From an uncultured Alphaproteobacteria bacterium (GTDB lineage Bacteria; Pseudomonadota; Alphaproteobacteria; RF32; CAG-239), in contig CAKQLF010000009.1 in the NCBI GenBank assembly GCA_934254585.1, positions 1 through 57,908 of the forward strand: 57,908 nt of DNA, written 5' to 3'. The notes under the pieces are model-generated. The model worked only from the letters and a program-made list of their open reading frames with translations. It did no database searches and was not told the DNA's origin. The stretch's first letter is position 1. Each line of letters opens with the position of its first letter. Below, piece after piece: positions 33,669 through 41,538 of the stretch. The position numbers were made by a program, and so were the translations under genes.

Positions 33669-33681
33669 AGGGAAAATAAAA

Positions 33682-33927
33682 ATGTATGAAGCTTTTGACG
33701 ACAGACTGATAATACAGCCAGAAAAACAAAAAACTTCAGATTTGTTAATGCTTAATAATGATAAAACATATACAAATCAAGGTGTTGTAAAGAGTATAGG
33801 CAACAAGGTGACAATGGTTGAAGTGGGGGATAAGGTTATTTTTCACTGCTTTGATGAATTGCCGTTGCCAACTGAAGATTTGGTGGTTGTTCGTGAGAAA
33901 AGCCTTTTGGCAAAATACTCAAAATAA
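33682..33927 (+). CDS. GroES-like co-chaperonin of the phage element
   Basis: 81 aa, against about 95 for cellular GroES. The match runs through the family: the N-terminal strand DRLIIQPEKQKTSDLLML, then a shortened mobile loop, NQGVVKSIGNK, VGDKVIFHCFDELPLPTEDL and VVVREKSLLAKYSK at the end. Phage examples such as T4 Gp31 cap the host GroEL to enlarge its chamber for capsid protein. Here it is the first virion-operon gene, before portal, so a role in capsid folding is likely. The apical roof hairpin seems missing. Terminator-like hairpins lie on both sides. Confidence 0.8.
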   Translation: MYEAFDDRLIIQPEKQKTSDLLMLNNDKTYTNQGVVKSIGNKVTMVEVGDKVIFHCFDELPLPTEDLVVVREKSLLAKYSK

Positions 33928-33945
33928 TTTACCAAGAATAATTTT

Positions 33946-33979
33946 AACAGGCAGAGCATAAATTCTGCCTGTTTTGTTT
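33946..33979 (+). terminator. Intrinsic terminator-like hairpin between groES-like and portal genes
   Basis: AACAGGCAGA/TCTGCCTGTT (33946-33955 with 33964-33973), then TTGTTT. The portal RBS AGGAG follows directly. No second promoter is evident for portal, so transcripts must pass this hairpin. Confidence 0.7.
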
Positions 33980-33990
33980 AGGAGAAAACT

Positions 33991-35733
33991 ATGGAAAAAC
34001 AATCAAATAAAGAACTATATAATCAATGGTTGGCTAAAATTAATGAATCAGAAAAAACTTATTCTACTTATTATGATTTGGTTAATGAAATTCGCAAATA
34101 TTATTCTAATGAACGTCAACGTAACAAACAAAATATATTTTGGTCAACGGTGGAAACTCTAAAGCCTTTTTTATATTTTAAACAGCCTCAACCCTTTATT
34201 ATTCGCGGTAACAAGCAAAACAATCCGGTTGAAAATATGGCCTGTCGAATTATGGAAAAAGCTTTGAATTGGAATATGAAACAATTTGACTTTGACAGTG
34301 TCATTAAATATGCCAGAAATGATTTTTTGCTTTCCGGTATGGGAATTTTATGGGAGCAATATCATTCCAGTTTCAAATATATCGGCGAGGTGATGCTTAA
34401 AGATAAAGAACAGGTTACAACTCAATATGTCAGCCCGCTGAATTTTTTAACCGACACCGACAAGGTCAGTGTCTGGGAAGATGTGGAATGGATTGCCCGC
34501 AAAGGTTATATGAGCGTAGATGATGTTTATTATAACTTTGGCGAGATTCCCGCCGATTATTTAAGTCAGCATAATTTTGCGGACAGAAGCGTTACGGTCT
34601 ATGAAATATGGGATAAAAAAACTAAGCAGATTTATTTTCTTAGTCCTGAATATCCTGATAATTTTTTGGAAGTGCACGAAGATACGCTGCATTTAAGCGG
34701 CTTTTTCCCTTGTCCGAAACCGATTATGGCAACTTTGGCCAACAATGGCGTTATTCCGGTTCCGGATTATGTTGAAATAAAAAGTTTGCTTGATGAACTT
34801 GACGGAGTGAACAGTCGGATGCGTTTGACAATGCAGGCATTAAAAGTTTCGGGTTGCTATGACAATTCATTTCCGGAATTAGCCAATATTTTAGATAAAG
34901 ATGTAACGCTGATTTCGTTAAATGATTTTGATAAGCTTAAAGATTCCGGCGGTTTGCGCGGTATTATAGATTTTGCCCCGATAGAACAATATATAAGCGC
35001 GCTGCAAGTTTTGGCCGAGCGAAGACAGGTTTTGATTAATTCCATATATGAAGTTACGGGTGTGAGCGATATTATGCGCGGAGCCTCAAATTCTCACGAT
35101 ACGGCGACGGCAGTTGTTAAAAAAACGAATTTCGGCACTTTACGCAACCAAGACCGACAAAACGATATGCAGCGTTTCTTAAAAGATTTGCTGCGTCTGA
35201 AAGCCGAAATTATTTGCGAGCAATTTTCTCCGGATACGCTGGCTTCATTTGTAATATATGAAAATGAACAAAATCCGCAATTGGTGCAGCAGGCTGTTAA
35301 TCTCTTAAAAACGCAAAAACTCCGTGATATGTCAATTGATTTGGAAACGGACTGCAGTTTTGATCGCGAAAAACAAGAAGAAAATATTTTGAATGTTTTA
35401 GCGCATATAAATGAAATGGTCAACCAGTCATTCGCTCTGATTTCACAGCAGCCGGCGTTGCTTCCTTTATATCGACAAATGATAGAAGCCGCTGTGGCAA
35501 CCTTAGGCAACGCACGGCAATTTGAAAATGTTTTGGAAGACGTTTTCAACAAAATCAGTGTTGAACTAAATGCTCCTGATGCGCCGCATAAGCCAACCGA
35601 AGACAAAATGTTGGATTTTCAAAATGAAAAAATGGAAAAAGATTTTGCCATTAAAAAAGAACAAAATCAAATCAAGCGCGAAGAACTTGATTTGAAAAAA
35701 TTAACCGAGCTTAAAAAGCTTTCTTCAAAATAG
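33991..35733 (+). CDS. Phage portal protein
   Basis: 580 aa. Portal forms the 12-subunit ring through which DNA enters and leaves the head. Family features include the N-terminal helical start, FWSTVETLKPFLYFKQPQPF, the wing segment LLSGMGILWEQY, and the stem/crown part EVTGVSDIMRGASNSHDTAT, with AVVKKTNFGTLRNQDRQNDM following. The C-terminal tail (about 540-580, EKDFAIKKEQNQIKREELDL) is a charged coiled coil. Size and motifs suit portals of short-tailed phages. It lies apart from terminase (39512), with fibre and lysis genes between them, an unusual order. Confidence 0.88.
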   Translation: MEKQSNKELYNQWLAKINESEKTYSTYYDLVNEIRKYYSNERQRNKQNIFWSTVETLKPFLYFKQPQPFIIRGNKQNNPVENMACRIMEKALNWNMKQFDFDSVIKYARNDFLLSGMGILWEQYHSSFKYIGEVMLKDKEQVTTQYVSPLNFLTDTDKVSVWEDVEWIARKGYMSVDDVYYNFGEIPADYLSQHNFADRSVTVYEIWDKKTKQIYFLSPEYPDNFLEVHEDTLHLSGFFPCPKPIMATLANNGVIPVPDYVEIKSLLDELDGVNSRMRLTMQALKVSGCYDNSFPELANILDKDVTLISLNDFDKLKDSGGLRGIIDFAPIEQYISALQVLAERRQVLINSIYEVTGVSDIMRGASNSHDTATAVVKKTNFGTLRNQDRQNDMQRFLKDLLRLKAEIICEQFSPDTLASFVIYENEQNPQLVQQAVNLLKTQKLRDMSIDLETDCSFDREKQEENILNVLAHINEMVNQSFALISQQPALLPLYRQMIEAAVATLGNARQFENVLEDVFNKISVELNAPDAPHKPTEDKMLDFQNEKMEKDFAIKKEQNQIKREELDLKKLTELKKLSSK

Positions 35734-35789
35734 CAGAGTGCTGAAAAGCATTACTTTTTTTAATTAATTTTTATCTAAGGAGAACAAAA

Positions 35790-36560
35790 ATGCCTTTTGA
35801 CAGTAATGGTTTGTTTACGCGTCTTCACAATTGGGAAGACGATAGAAAAAATGATATTGATATTGTGTCGGACAGACACGATGAAGAAGATGATAATTTT
35901 GCTGACGGTTTAAGCGAATGTTTTCTAAAAGACGGCCGCACGCCTATGAAAGGTGAACTGAAAATGGGCGGATTTCAAATCAGAAATTTAGCCAACGGCA
36001 CAATGTTGACCGATGCCGTTAATAAAAGCCAATTAGAAAATGCCAACAAACTTTTAACCAAAGTTATGAATCAAGTGTTTTGTGTGGGAGATATAAAAAC
36101 TTCACTCAAAAGTTCTAATCACGATAACTGGTTCTTATGTAATGGTCAGGCGGTTAGTCGCACGGCTTATGCCAAACTGTTTGAGTTAATCGGTACAAAT
36201 TTTGGAAGCGGTGATGGTTCAACAACCTTTAATTTACCAGATTATCGTGGCAAATTTTTACGCGGACTGGGCGGAGATTCGGCAAATAGTTTGTATGAGG
36301 TGCAAAATGAAGGGCTGCCGAATATTACCGGTTCAATTTCCAATATTTCCGTTTACAGCGGTGACAATCCGGCGGTTTCAGGTGCAATAAATTATCAAAA
36401 TCAAGGTCGTTCAGATGCCACAAGCGGTAGTTTTAACAAAGTTTACGGCAGCATTAATTTTAACGCTAATTCGGCGAACAATATATATGGGGCCAGCACT
36501 CACGTTACACCCATAAACCAAGCCGTAAACTATTTCATAAAAGTTAAAGAGGAGGAATAA
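35790..36560 (+). CDS. Tail-collar-domain fibre protein
   Basis: 256 aa. The C-terminal part has a phage tail collar domain (about 105-170): VGDIKTSLKSSNHDNWFLCN, then GQAVSRTAYAKLFELIGTNF and GSTTFNLPDYRGKFLRGLGG. The N-terminal 100 residues are charged and include LSECFLKDGRTPMKGELKMG and ADGLS, like fibre attachment regions. The tail ends ASTHVTPINQAVNYFIKVKE, typical of such proteins. It probably attaches to the tail hub. Cotranscribed with the next three genes, 4-9 bp apart or overlapping. Confidence 0.85.
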   Translation: MPFDSNGLFTRLHNWEDDRKNDIDIVSDRHDEEDDNFADGLSECFLKDGRTPMKGELKMGGFQIRNLANGTMLTDAVNKSQLENANKLLTKVMNQVFCVGDIKTSLKSSNHDNWFLCNGQAVSRTAYAKLFELIGTNFGSGDGSTTFNLPDYRGKFLRGLGGDSANSLYEVQNEGLPNITGSISNISVYSGDNPAVSGAINYQNQGRSDATSGSFNKVYGSINFNANSANNIYGASTHVTPINQAVNYFIKVKEEE

Positions 36561-36563
36561 GCA

Positions 36564-36923
36564 ATGACAGGACGTATTATTGCCGGTAACAACCTCATAG
36601 AGGTAAGACAGGGTGATTCTTTTATCATTCGGCTGAATTTTAAAAAAATGTCGTCAGAAATAGATTTAAGTGCGGCTGAGATATCTATGCAGGTTCGGCA
36701 AAAAAATGACAATTCTTTGGTTTTTGAATTGAAAGCTCAACCGGTTGACAGCCAAAAAGGAATTTTTGCTTTTATCTTATCACCGGAACAAACCGGTGTT
36801 GATGTTGGCGATTATAAAACAGATATGCAGCTGAAAACTGCAGATGGTTCTGTTAATACCTTTTTTCCGGCCAATGTTAATCAAATTGGAATTTTTCGTG
36901 TAACAGAACAAGTGACAAGGTGA
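36564..36923 (+). CDS. Beta-sandwich virion accessory protein (BppU-like N domain)
   Basis: 119 aa. The pattern IEVRQGDSFIIRLNFKKMSS, then MQVRQKNDNSLVFELKA and VDVGDYKTDMQLKTADG, fits Ig-like domains at the N terminus of phage baseplate and fibre proteins, which usually begin with a G-D-x-F/P strand. Probably an adaptor between fibre and tail. The start is supported by GAGGAGG 9 bp upstream. The stop overlaps the RBS region of the next gene. The family assignment is by pattern only. Confidence 0.6.
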   Translation: MTGRIIAGNNLIEVRQGDSFIIRLNFKKMSSEIDLSAAEISMQVRQKNDNSLVFELKAQPVDSQKGIFAFILSPEQTGVDVGDYKTDMQLKTADGSVNTFFPANVNQIGIFRVTEQVTR

Positions 36924-36928
36924 GTAAA

Positions 36929-37732
36929 ATGGAAAGCGAATACAAAATGGAGGTTAATCCGATTTCTTTGTCCGACATAGAAGTTTATTGGCAGGATGAA
37001 GTTACGTTAGATTTAGAAATTGAGTTGATGTATATAAAATCAGGACAAGCGGAAATCAAACAATATGTTGAAAACACATTAAAACCTGAAATAACCAATT
37101 ATACAAATGAATATGCAAAACCTATTGTTTCTGATATCATTAACGACATTTCCCAAAAATTGATTAATGAATATACGGAAAATACGATTAAACCTGATAT
37201 TTCTCAATACGCCAACGAGCAAATGTCGGTATATGCCAAACAGGCACAAAATTCAGCTGATTTGGCTCAGTCCGCAGAAAAAAATGCCGCGGAGCAGGCT
37301 GAAAGCGCGAAAAAATCGGCTCAATCGGCGGCAGATAAAGCTCAGTCAGCGGAAAATAATCAACAAATTTCGCATAGTATGAAACTGGAATGTGAACAAC
37401 TAAAAGAAGATTGTAAAGCGATTAAGGCCACATTGTCCGGAGTTTATAAATGGTGCGGTTCGGTAACGGCTTATGAAAATTTGCCAACGGAAAATGTTGA
37501 TGTCGGAGATGTATATAATGTTTTGACCACAGATATGAATTATGCTTGGACTGAAAATGGTTGGGATCAGTTGGGCAGTTCTCTTTATAACGTCGGATAT
37601 GGTTTAAATTTAGAGGATAATACCGTTTCAATAAATCAGAGTGTTGTGGCGATGTTGTCAAAATTTCAAGTTGTTTCATCGTTGCCGGATAATCCGTCCG
37701 CTGATGTATTTTATTTTGTAAAGGAGAGCTGA
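36929..37732 (+). CDS. Tail fibre protein with heptad-like Ala/Gln repeats
   Basis: 267 aa from ATG 36929, preceded by AAGGTGAG; the frame also holds a GTG three codons earlier. After an N-terminal part (1-60), about residues 90-150 form Ala-rich near-repeats, AEKNAAEQAESAKKSAQSAA and DKAQSAENNQ, a likely trimeric coiled coil. A C-terminal module follows: VYKWCGSVTAYENLPTENVD with VGDVYNVLTTDMNYAWTENG, a type that is common in fibres and links to chaperone- or tip-binding parts. Its stop overlaps the start of the next gene (TGATG). Confidence 0.75.
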   Translation: MESEYKMEVNPISLSDIEVYWQDEVTLDLEIELMYIKSGQAEIKQYVENTLKPEITNYTNEYAKPIVSDIINDISQKLINEYTENTIKPDISQYANEQMSVYAKQAQNSADLAQSAEKNAAEQAESAKKSAQSAADKAQSAENNQQISHSMKLECEQLKEDCKAIKATLSGVYKWCGSVTAYENLPTENVDVGDVYNVLTTDMNYAWTENGWDQLGSSLYNVGYGLNLEDNTVSINQSVVAMLSKFQVVSSLPDNPSADVFYFVKES

Positions 37733-38616
37733 TGAGTATTCAATTTAACGGAGCGGAAATAGGTTCGGTTTATTGTGGCGAAAACTCAATTGGGGAAATT
37801 TATCACGGCGGAGAATTGATTTATTCTTCCGGTGCCAAATTAACCATCAATACCACACCGGCAGATGCTGTTGTTTCTTTTGACGTCGGCAAGATTTCCG
37901 GATATCAAACAATTGTTAAAAAAGGGACCGTTGTTAATTACACTGTTTCTAAAGATGGTTATTATTCGGCTTCCGGTAGTTTGACGGTAACGGAAAATAA
38001 GGTAATAGATATTGTTTTGGAACAAATATATTATAATGACGGACAAACAATATATGAAAGTGCCTCGGGTGGTGCTTCGACAACACTTAATCTCAAAACC
38101 TCCGGACGTTATCAAGTTATTTGTATTGGCGGAGGAGGCGGAGCTTCAGAATATTATCGCCGCCATTTCACGGAGTCACATTGGAGTGCTACAGGTGGTT
38201 CTGGTTCTGGATTTGATTGTATTTTTCAATTGGTAAAAGGAGATTACGTTGTGAATGTCGGAGGGGGTGGAGCTGGTAATCTTCTTATAAACGCAGGGGT
38301 TACTCCTGGGAAAGTAGGTGATGGAGGAAATTCTCGCTTTGGAAATAGTTATGCTTATGGCGGTGGTGGCGGAAGTACTCAAAATGGACCAGTACTTACA
38401 GCTGGAGCAGCAGGAGCTGTTCCTACTTTAACATATACAGTGATTTCTTCTACTCTTAATCGAGCCGGTAATAGTGGTAATACAGCAACTTCCAACAATA
38501 TTTCCGGTGGGGCTTCAATATATGGTTATTATGGAAAAGGCGGTGATTGTAGCAATAATGCTGCGGTCGTTAATGGCAATGCCGGATATGTTAAAGTTAT
38601 ATTTTTAGGAAGATAG
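37732..38616 (+). CDS. Glycine-rich fibre-tip adhesin
   Basis: 294 aa. It opens with an attachment-like strand set, FNGAEIGSVYCGENSIGEIY. A PEGA-like beta domain (about 38-98) has KLTINTTPADAVVSFDVGK and KKGTVVNYTVSKDGYYSASG. The C-terminal region (about 115-294) is glycine-rich: ICIGGGGGASEYYRR, YVVNVGGGGAGN, AYGGGGGSTQNG and YGKGGDC, similar to polyglycine receptor-binding domains of phage adhesins. The loops between the Gly runs would set host range. It ends GNAGYVKVIFLGR. Cotranscribed with the fibre genes. Confidence 0.75.
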   Translation: MSIQFNGAEIGSVYCGENSIGEIYHGGELIYSSGAKLTINTTPADAVVSFDVGKISGYQTIVKKGTVVNYTVSKDGYYSASGSLTVTENKVIDIVLEQIYYNDGQTIYESASGGASTTLNLKTSGRYQVICIGGGGGASEYYRRHFTESHWSATGGSGSGFDCIFQLVKGDYVVNVGGGGAGNLLINAGVTPGKVGDGGNSRFGNSYAYGGGGGSTQNGPVLTAGAAGAVPTLTYTVISSTLNRAGNSGNTATSNNISGGASIYGYYGKGGDCSNNAAVVNGNAGYVKVIFLGR

Positions 38617-38627
38617 GAGAAATAAAA

Positions 38628-38879
38628 ATGGATTGGGGAGTAATCAGCGGCTGTTCGTCGTTGTTTGGCTTGATTTTGGCTTTAGTCAGATTGGGCGAAT
38701 GGAAAGCGCGGCAGGAGGTCAGATTAAATAATTTGGAAAAACATTGTGAAACCAGTGATGGCAAAGTTGATGCGCTGGCGGTTTTGCAATCACAGCAAAA
38801 TTTAGTTTTGACCGAAATTAAAACCCGTTTGGAATTTTTAATTGATAACAAAATGAAAAGGAAAAAAAGCGATGGATGA
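38628..38879 (+). CDS. Small membrane-anchored coiled-coil protein, holin or XhlA-like candidate
   Basis: 83 aa. One N-terminal hydrophobic segment (about 4-20, GVISGCSSLFGLILALV) is followed by an amphipathic helix (LGEWKARQEVRLNNLEKHCE) and a second helix (LTEIKTRLEFLIDNKMKRKK) with a very basic end. This resembles haemolysin XhlA-type and spanin-associated proteins. It overlaps the endolysin gene by 8 bp, a lysis-cassette arrangement, so it probably takes part in lysis. A true holin usually has more membrane helices, so this is uncertain. Confidence 0.6.
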   Translation: MDWGVISGCSSLFGLILALVRLGEWKARQEVRLNNLEKHCETSDGKVDALAVLQSQQNLVLTEIKTRLEFLIDNKMKRKKSDG

Positions 38880-39297
38880 TTTACAAATTTTGGCGCGAAC
38901 TCTGTTTGGCGAGGCTCGCGGTGAAGGCGATGAGGGAATTGAAGCCGTGGCTTGTGTCGTGATGAACAGGTTTAAGGCTCGAAAATGGTTCACCGGTTAT
39001 GAAATGCAAAATGGCAGAAAAGTACCGAGCGTGGCACAAACTTGTTTGAAAAAGGCTCAATTCAGCTGTTGGAACAAAAATGATGCGAATTATAAATTGT
39101 TGATAAAACCGGAGTTAAATGTTCACGGTTTTCAAAAGTGTTTGCAAATTGCGTATAAGGCTTTATCCGGTAAACTCGAAGATTTTACAAACGGAGCAAT
39201 GTTTTATCACACCAAGCAGGTTAAACCGCGTTGGGCGGAAAATAAAACGCCTTGTTATGAGGCCGGAAATCATCTGTTTTATAACGATATCGAATAA
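38872..39297 (+). CDS. SleB-type cell-wall hydrolase (endolysin)
   Basis: 141 aa. The Hydrolase_2/SleB fold is indicated by LARTLFGEARGEGDEGIEAV with the probable catalytic Glu in GEARGE, then AVACVVMNRFKAR, CLKKAQFSCWNK and AMFYHTKQVKPRWAENK. It should cleave peptidoglycan at lysis. It has no signal sequence, so export depends on a holin or the small membrane protein upstream. The length fits a minimal phage enzyme. It overlaps its upstream neighbour by 8 bp. Confidence 0.88.
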   Translation: MDDLQILARTLFGEARGEGDEGIEAVACVVMNRFKARKWFTGYEMQNGRKVPSVAQTCLKKAQFSCWNKNDANYKLLIKPELNVHGFQKCLQIAYKALSGKLEDFTNGAMFYHTKQVKPRWAENKTPCYEAGNHLFYNDIE

Positions 39298-39306
39298 GGA
39301 GGAAAA

Positions 39307-39582
39307 ATGGCTAAAAAGAAGGTGAAAACATATTCGTTTATCGAAAGTTTGGAGATGTTAAATCGTCTGCAACAAATGGCGGTGGACGAGGGAAATATCA
39401 ATTTGGCTTTGAAAGCCGAGGAATTGAAATGTAAAATTGCCGCAATGCAAAATGATAAAGAAAACGAACCGGCGGCAGAGAATTTAACAAAAATCTTGGT
39501 GGATTTTATAAATGACAAACAAAATGATAGCAAAAATACCGGAAATCTTTGCGCCTCTGATGAAACTGAAACGCCGTTATAA
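39307..39582 (+). CDS. Small protein before terminase, possible small terminase
   Basis: 91 aa. It is acidic and helical, with YSFIESLEMLNRLQQMAVDE and GNINLALKAEELKCKIAAMQ. Position directly before the large terminase and the overlap with it (71 bp) suggest a small terminase subunit. I see no helix-turn-helix, which such proteins normally carry, so the role is inferred from position. The RBS GGAGG is good. Confidence 0.5.
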   Translation: MAKKKVKTYSFIESLEMLNRLQQMAVDEGNINLALKAEELKCKIAAMQNDKENEPAAENLTKILVDFINDKQNDSKNTGNLCASDETETPL

Positions 39583-40837
39583 ATTATATTACGGCGGGCG
39601 TGCCGGCGGCAAATCGTATGCTTTTGCCGACAGTCTTCTTTTGTTGGGGCGTATGAAAAAATTGCGGATTGCCTGTATGCGCGAGGTGCAGGAAAGTATT
39701 AAAGATTCTGTACATAAACTTTTAAGCGACCGCATCAATTTTTATGGCCTAACCGATTATAAAATCAGTGAAACTAAAATCACCAACAAAATCAGCGGAA
39801 CGGTTTTTATTTTTAAAGGTTTACGAGAGCAAGACTCAAACAATATTAAATCTTTGGAAGGAATTGACATCGTTTGGTTGGAAGAAGCTCAGAAAATCAG
39901 CAAAAAAAGTTGGGAGATTTTGGATCCGACAATTCGTAAAGCCGGTTCGGAAATTTGGATTTCTATGAATAGGGAAGAAGAAAATGATCCGGTTTGGCTG
40001 GCTGTCGGGGCGCGTCCCGATGAGCGGACGTTGGTGGTTAGAGTTAATTATACCGACAATCCGTTTTGTCCGGAAGAAATGCGTTATTTGGCGGAAAAAT
40101 GTCAAAAAGAAAGTCCTGAGGATTATGAACATATTTGGTTGGGCGCGCCGGTTGCGGTCGGAAGTCATAAGCTTATTGCCCCAAAATTAGTGCGTCAGGC
40201 GTTTGAAAATTTTTTGGAACAACCATCTTCTCCGTTGATTATCGGGCTTGATGTGGCGCGTTTCGGCGATGATAAGAGTGTGTTTTGTTTCCGGCGCGGT
40301 CGAAAGTGTCTGTTTTTTGAAAGTTTTGCTCGCTTGGACAATGTTGAAGTAGCAAACAGAGCCACTTTTTTTATTCGCCAATATAAGCCGACGCGAATTT
40401 TTGTTGATGCCGGAGGGGTTGGCGGCGGCGTGGTGGATATTTTAAATGACAGAGGTTTTAAGCGGGTTGTGCGTCCGATAATGTTTGGGGCAAAAGCTTT
40501 GGTCGATGACCGCTATCATAACCGCCGTGCCGAAATGTGGGACGAACTGAGAATATGGCTGAGCGGCGAACAAAGAGTTCAATTGCCGAATGATGAAAAT
40601 TTGGCAAACGAGCTTTGCGCCGTCAATAAAAAATATGACAGTCGCGGACGTTTGCAACTGGAGGAAAAAGAAGAGATTAAAAAACGGTTGGGCAAATCGC
40701 CTGATATGGCTGATGCCTTGGCTTTAACTTTTGCCGAACCGGTTTTTGAACGCTTGGACGAGGAATGCGGACGATTGCCGAGCGACAGCTTAGAAAGTAT
40801 GTTTCGCGCCAATAGTTCCGCCGATAATAAATGGTAA
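39512..40837 (+). CDS. Terminase large subunit (PBSX/Terminase_3 type)
   Basis: 441 aa. It is the packaging motor and headful or site-specific nuclease. The ATPase has Walker A YYGGRAGGKSYAF and Walker B GIDIVWLEEAQ. The RNase-H-like nuclease has GLDVARFGDDKSVF, FVDAGGVGGGVVD and SPDMADALALT, whose Asp residues should bind metal. Domains and length are complete. Several ATG codons lie in the first 15 residues, and the chosen one overlaps the preceding gene. All catalytic motifs are intact, so packaging may be functional. Confidence 0.93.
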   Translation: MTNKMIAKIPEIFAPLMKLKRRYKLYYGGRAGGKSYAFADSLLLLGRMKKLRIACMREVQESIKDSVHKLLSDRINFYGLTDYKISETKITNKISGTVFIFKGLREQDSNNIKSLEGIDIVWLEEAQKISKKSWEILDPTIRKAGSEIWISMNREEENDPVWLAVGARPDERTLVVRVNYTDNPFCPEEMRYLAEKCQKESPEDYEHIWLGAPVAVGSHKLIAPKLVRQAFENFLEQPSSPLIIGLDVARFGDDKSVFCFRRGRKCLFFESFARLDNVEVANRATFFIRQYKPTRIFVDAGGVGGGVVDILNDRGFKRVVRPIMFGAKALVDDRYHNRRAEMWDELRIWLSGEQRVQLPNDENLANELCAVNKKYDSRGRLQLEEKEEIKKRLGKSPDMADALALTFAEPVFERLDEECGRLPSDSLESMFRANSSADNKW

Positions 40838-40861
40838 TTTTTAAGAAAAAGGAGAAAATAA

Positions 40862-41050
40862 ATGAGTTACAGACCGAAAATGATTCGAGAAAACGAGGCT
40901 TATGGCTGGTTGCCGGAAGATGAAGCTTACGGACGTGTTTCTAATGTTCCAGCATCGTCAGAAGCTGAAGATGAAAACGCTTACAGCGACAATGAACTAG
41001 CACCGGAAAGAAGCACGGAAGAATATCATGATGATTTTGGTAAAAAATGA
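40862..41050 (+). CDS. Small acidic phage protein
   Basis: 62 aa. Very polar, with many Glu, Asp and Tyr, and repeats of EAYG and ENAY (ENEAYGWLPEDEAYGRVSN, EDENAYSDNE). No family is recognised. It has a good RBS, AAAGGAG, and lies between terminase and a small accessory cassette. It could be a minor head or scaffold-associated protein. Confidence 0.5.
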   Translation: MSYRPKMIRENEAYGWLPEDEAYGRVSNVPASSEAEDENAYSDNELAPERSTEEYHDDFGKK

Positions 41051-41130
41051 CTTGCAATTTGTGAATGGTTGATTGATTATACTTAATACAACTTATTAGC
41101 GTTACGGAGAAATGAAAGAAAGATACTGAG

Positions 41131-41235
41131 ATGGATGTAAGTAAAATTTTATTTTATGGTATTGTGTTAGTCTTATTATCGGTTTCGTTTTTTTGGGTGC
41201 CGAGCGCAAGTCAATTAAGGAATAAAAATATATGA
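41131..41235 (+). CDS. Very short membrane peptide
   Basis: 34 aa: MDVSKILFYGIVLVLLSVSF, then FWVPSASQLRNKNI. A single hydrophobic helix (about 5-24) is followed by a polar tail. The stop overlaps the next start in ATGA (41232-41235), so the two genes are translationally coupled, which supports a real gene. The RBS is weak. Function unknown; it could be an anchor partner of the following protein. Confidence 0.5.
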   Translation: MDVSKILFYGIVLVLLSVSFFWVPSASQLRNKNI

Positions 41236-41456
41236 AACAGGTATTTTATTTTGCAGCGATATTTTTAGTTTTGGCGGTTATAGGCATTGCCGGATATTTG
41301 TTTTTTGATAAGCAGGCCTATTGCTTGGATATTGGAAAGATATATGACCCGGTGCAGAAAATCTGCCGTGATGATTGTCTAAGCTGGAATGAGCAAATAG
41401 GATGTGTGCCGATAACAGATGAAAACAGGCGGAAAAAAGCCGCAGGAGAACTGTAA
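41232..41456 (+). CDS. Small membrane-anchored Cys-rich protein
   Basis: 74 aa. An N-terminal membrane helix or uncleaved signal (about 4-25, VFYFAAIFLVLAVIGIAGYL) precedes a domain with four Cys: CLDIGKIYDPVQKICRDDCL and WNEQIGCVPI, likely two disulfides in the periplasm. It has no link to virion assembly. With the preceding peptide it forms a unit that ends in its own terminator, so it looks like a moron or accessory cassette within the virion operon. Function unknown. Confidence 0.65.
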   Translation: MKQVFYFAAIFLVLAVIGIAGYLFFDKQAYCLDIGKIYDPVQKICRDDCLSWNEQIGCVPITDENRRKKAAGEL

Positions 41457-41480
41457 GAATAACCATTAGTTTTATGGAAC

Positions 41481-41517
41481 AAAACGCTTTGTTTAAGTGA
41501 AAACAAGGCGTTTTTTT
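41481..41517 (+). terminator. Intrinsic terminator ending the accessory cassette
   Basis: A 14-bp stem (41481-41494 with 41501-41514) with one G-T pair and loop AAGTGA, followed by T. It lies inside the rightward virion operon. Confidence 0.85.
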
Positions 41518-41538
41518 GTACCCGAAATTTGGAGAAAT

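Noticed and set aside
35790..38616. Diversity-generating retroelement for the fibre genes
   Set aside because: No reverse transcriptase gene and no template repeat of the adhesin's 3' end are present in the window.
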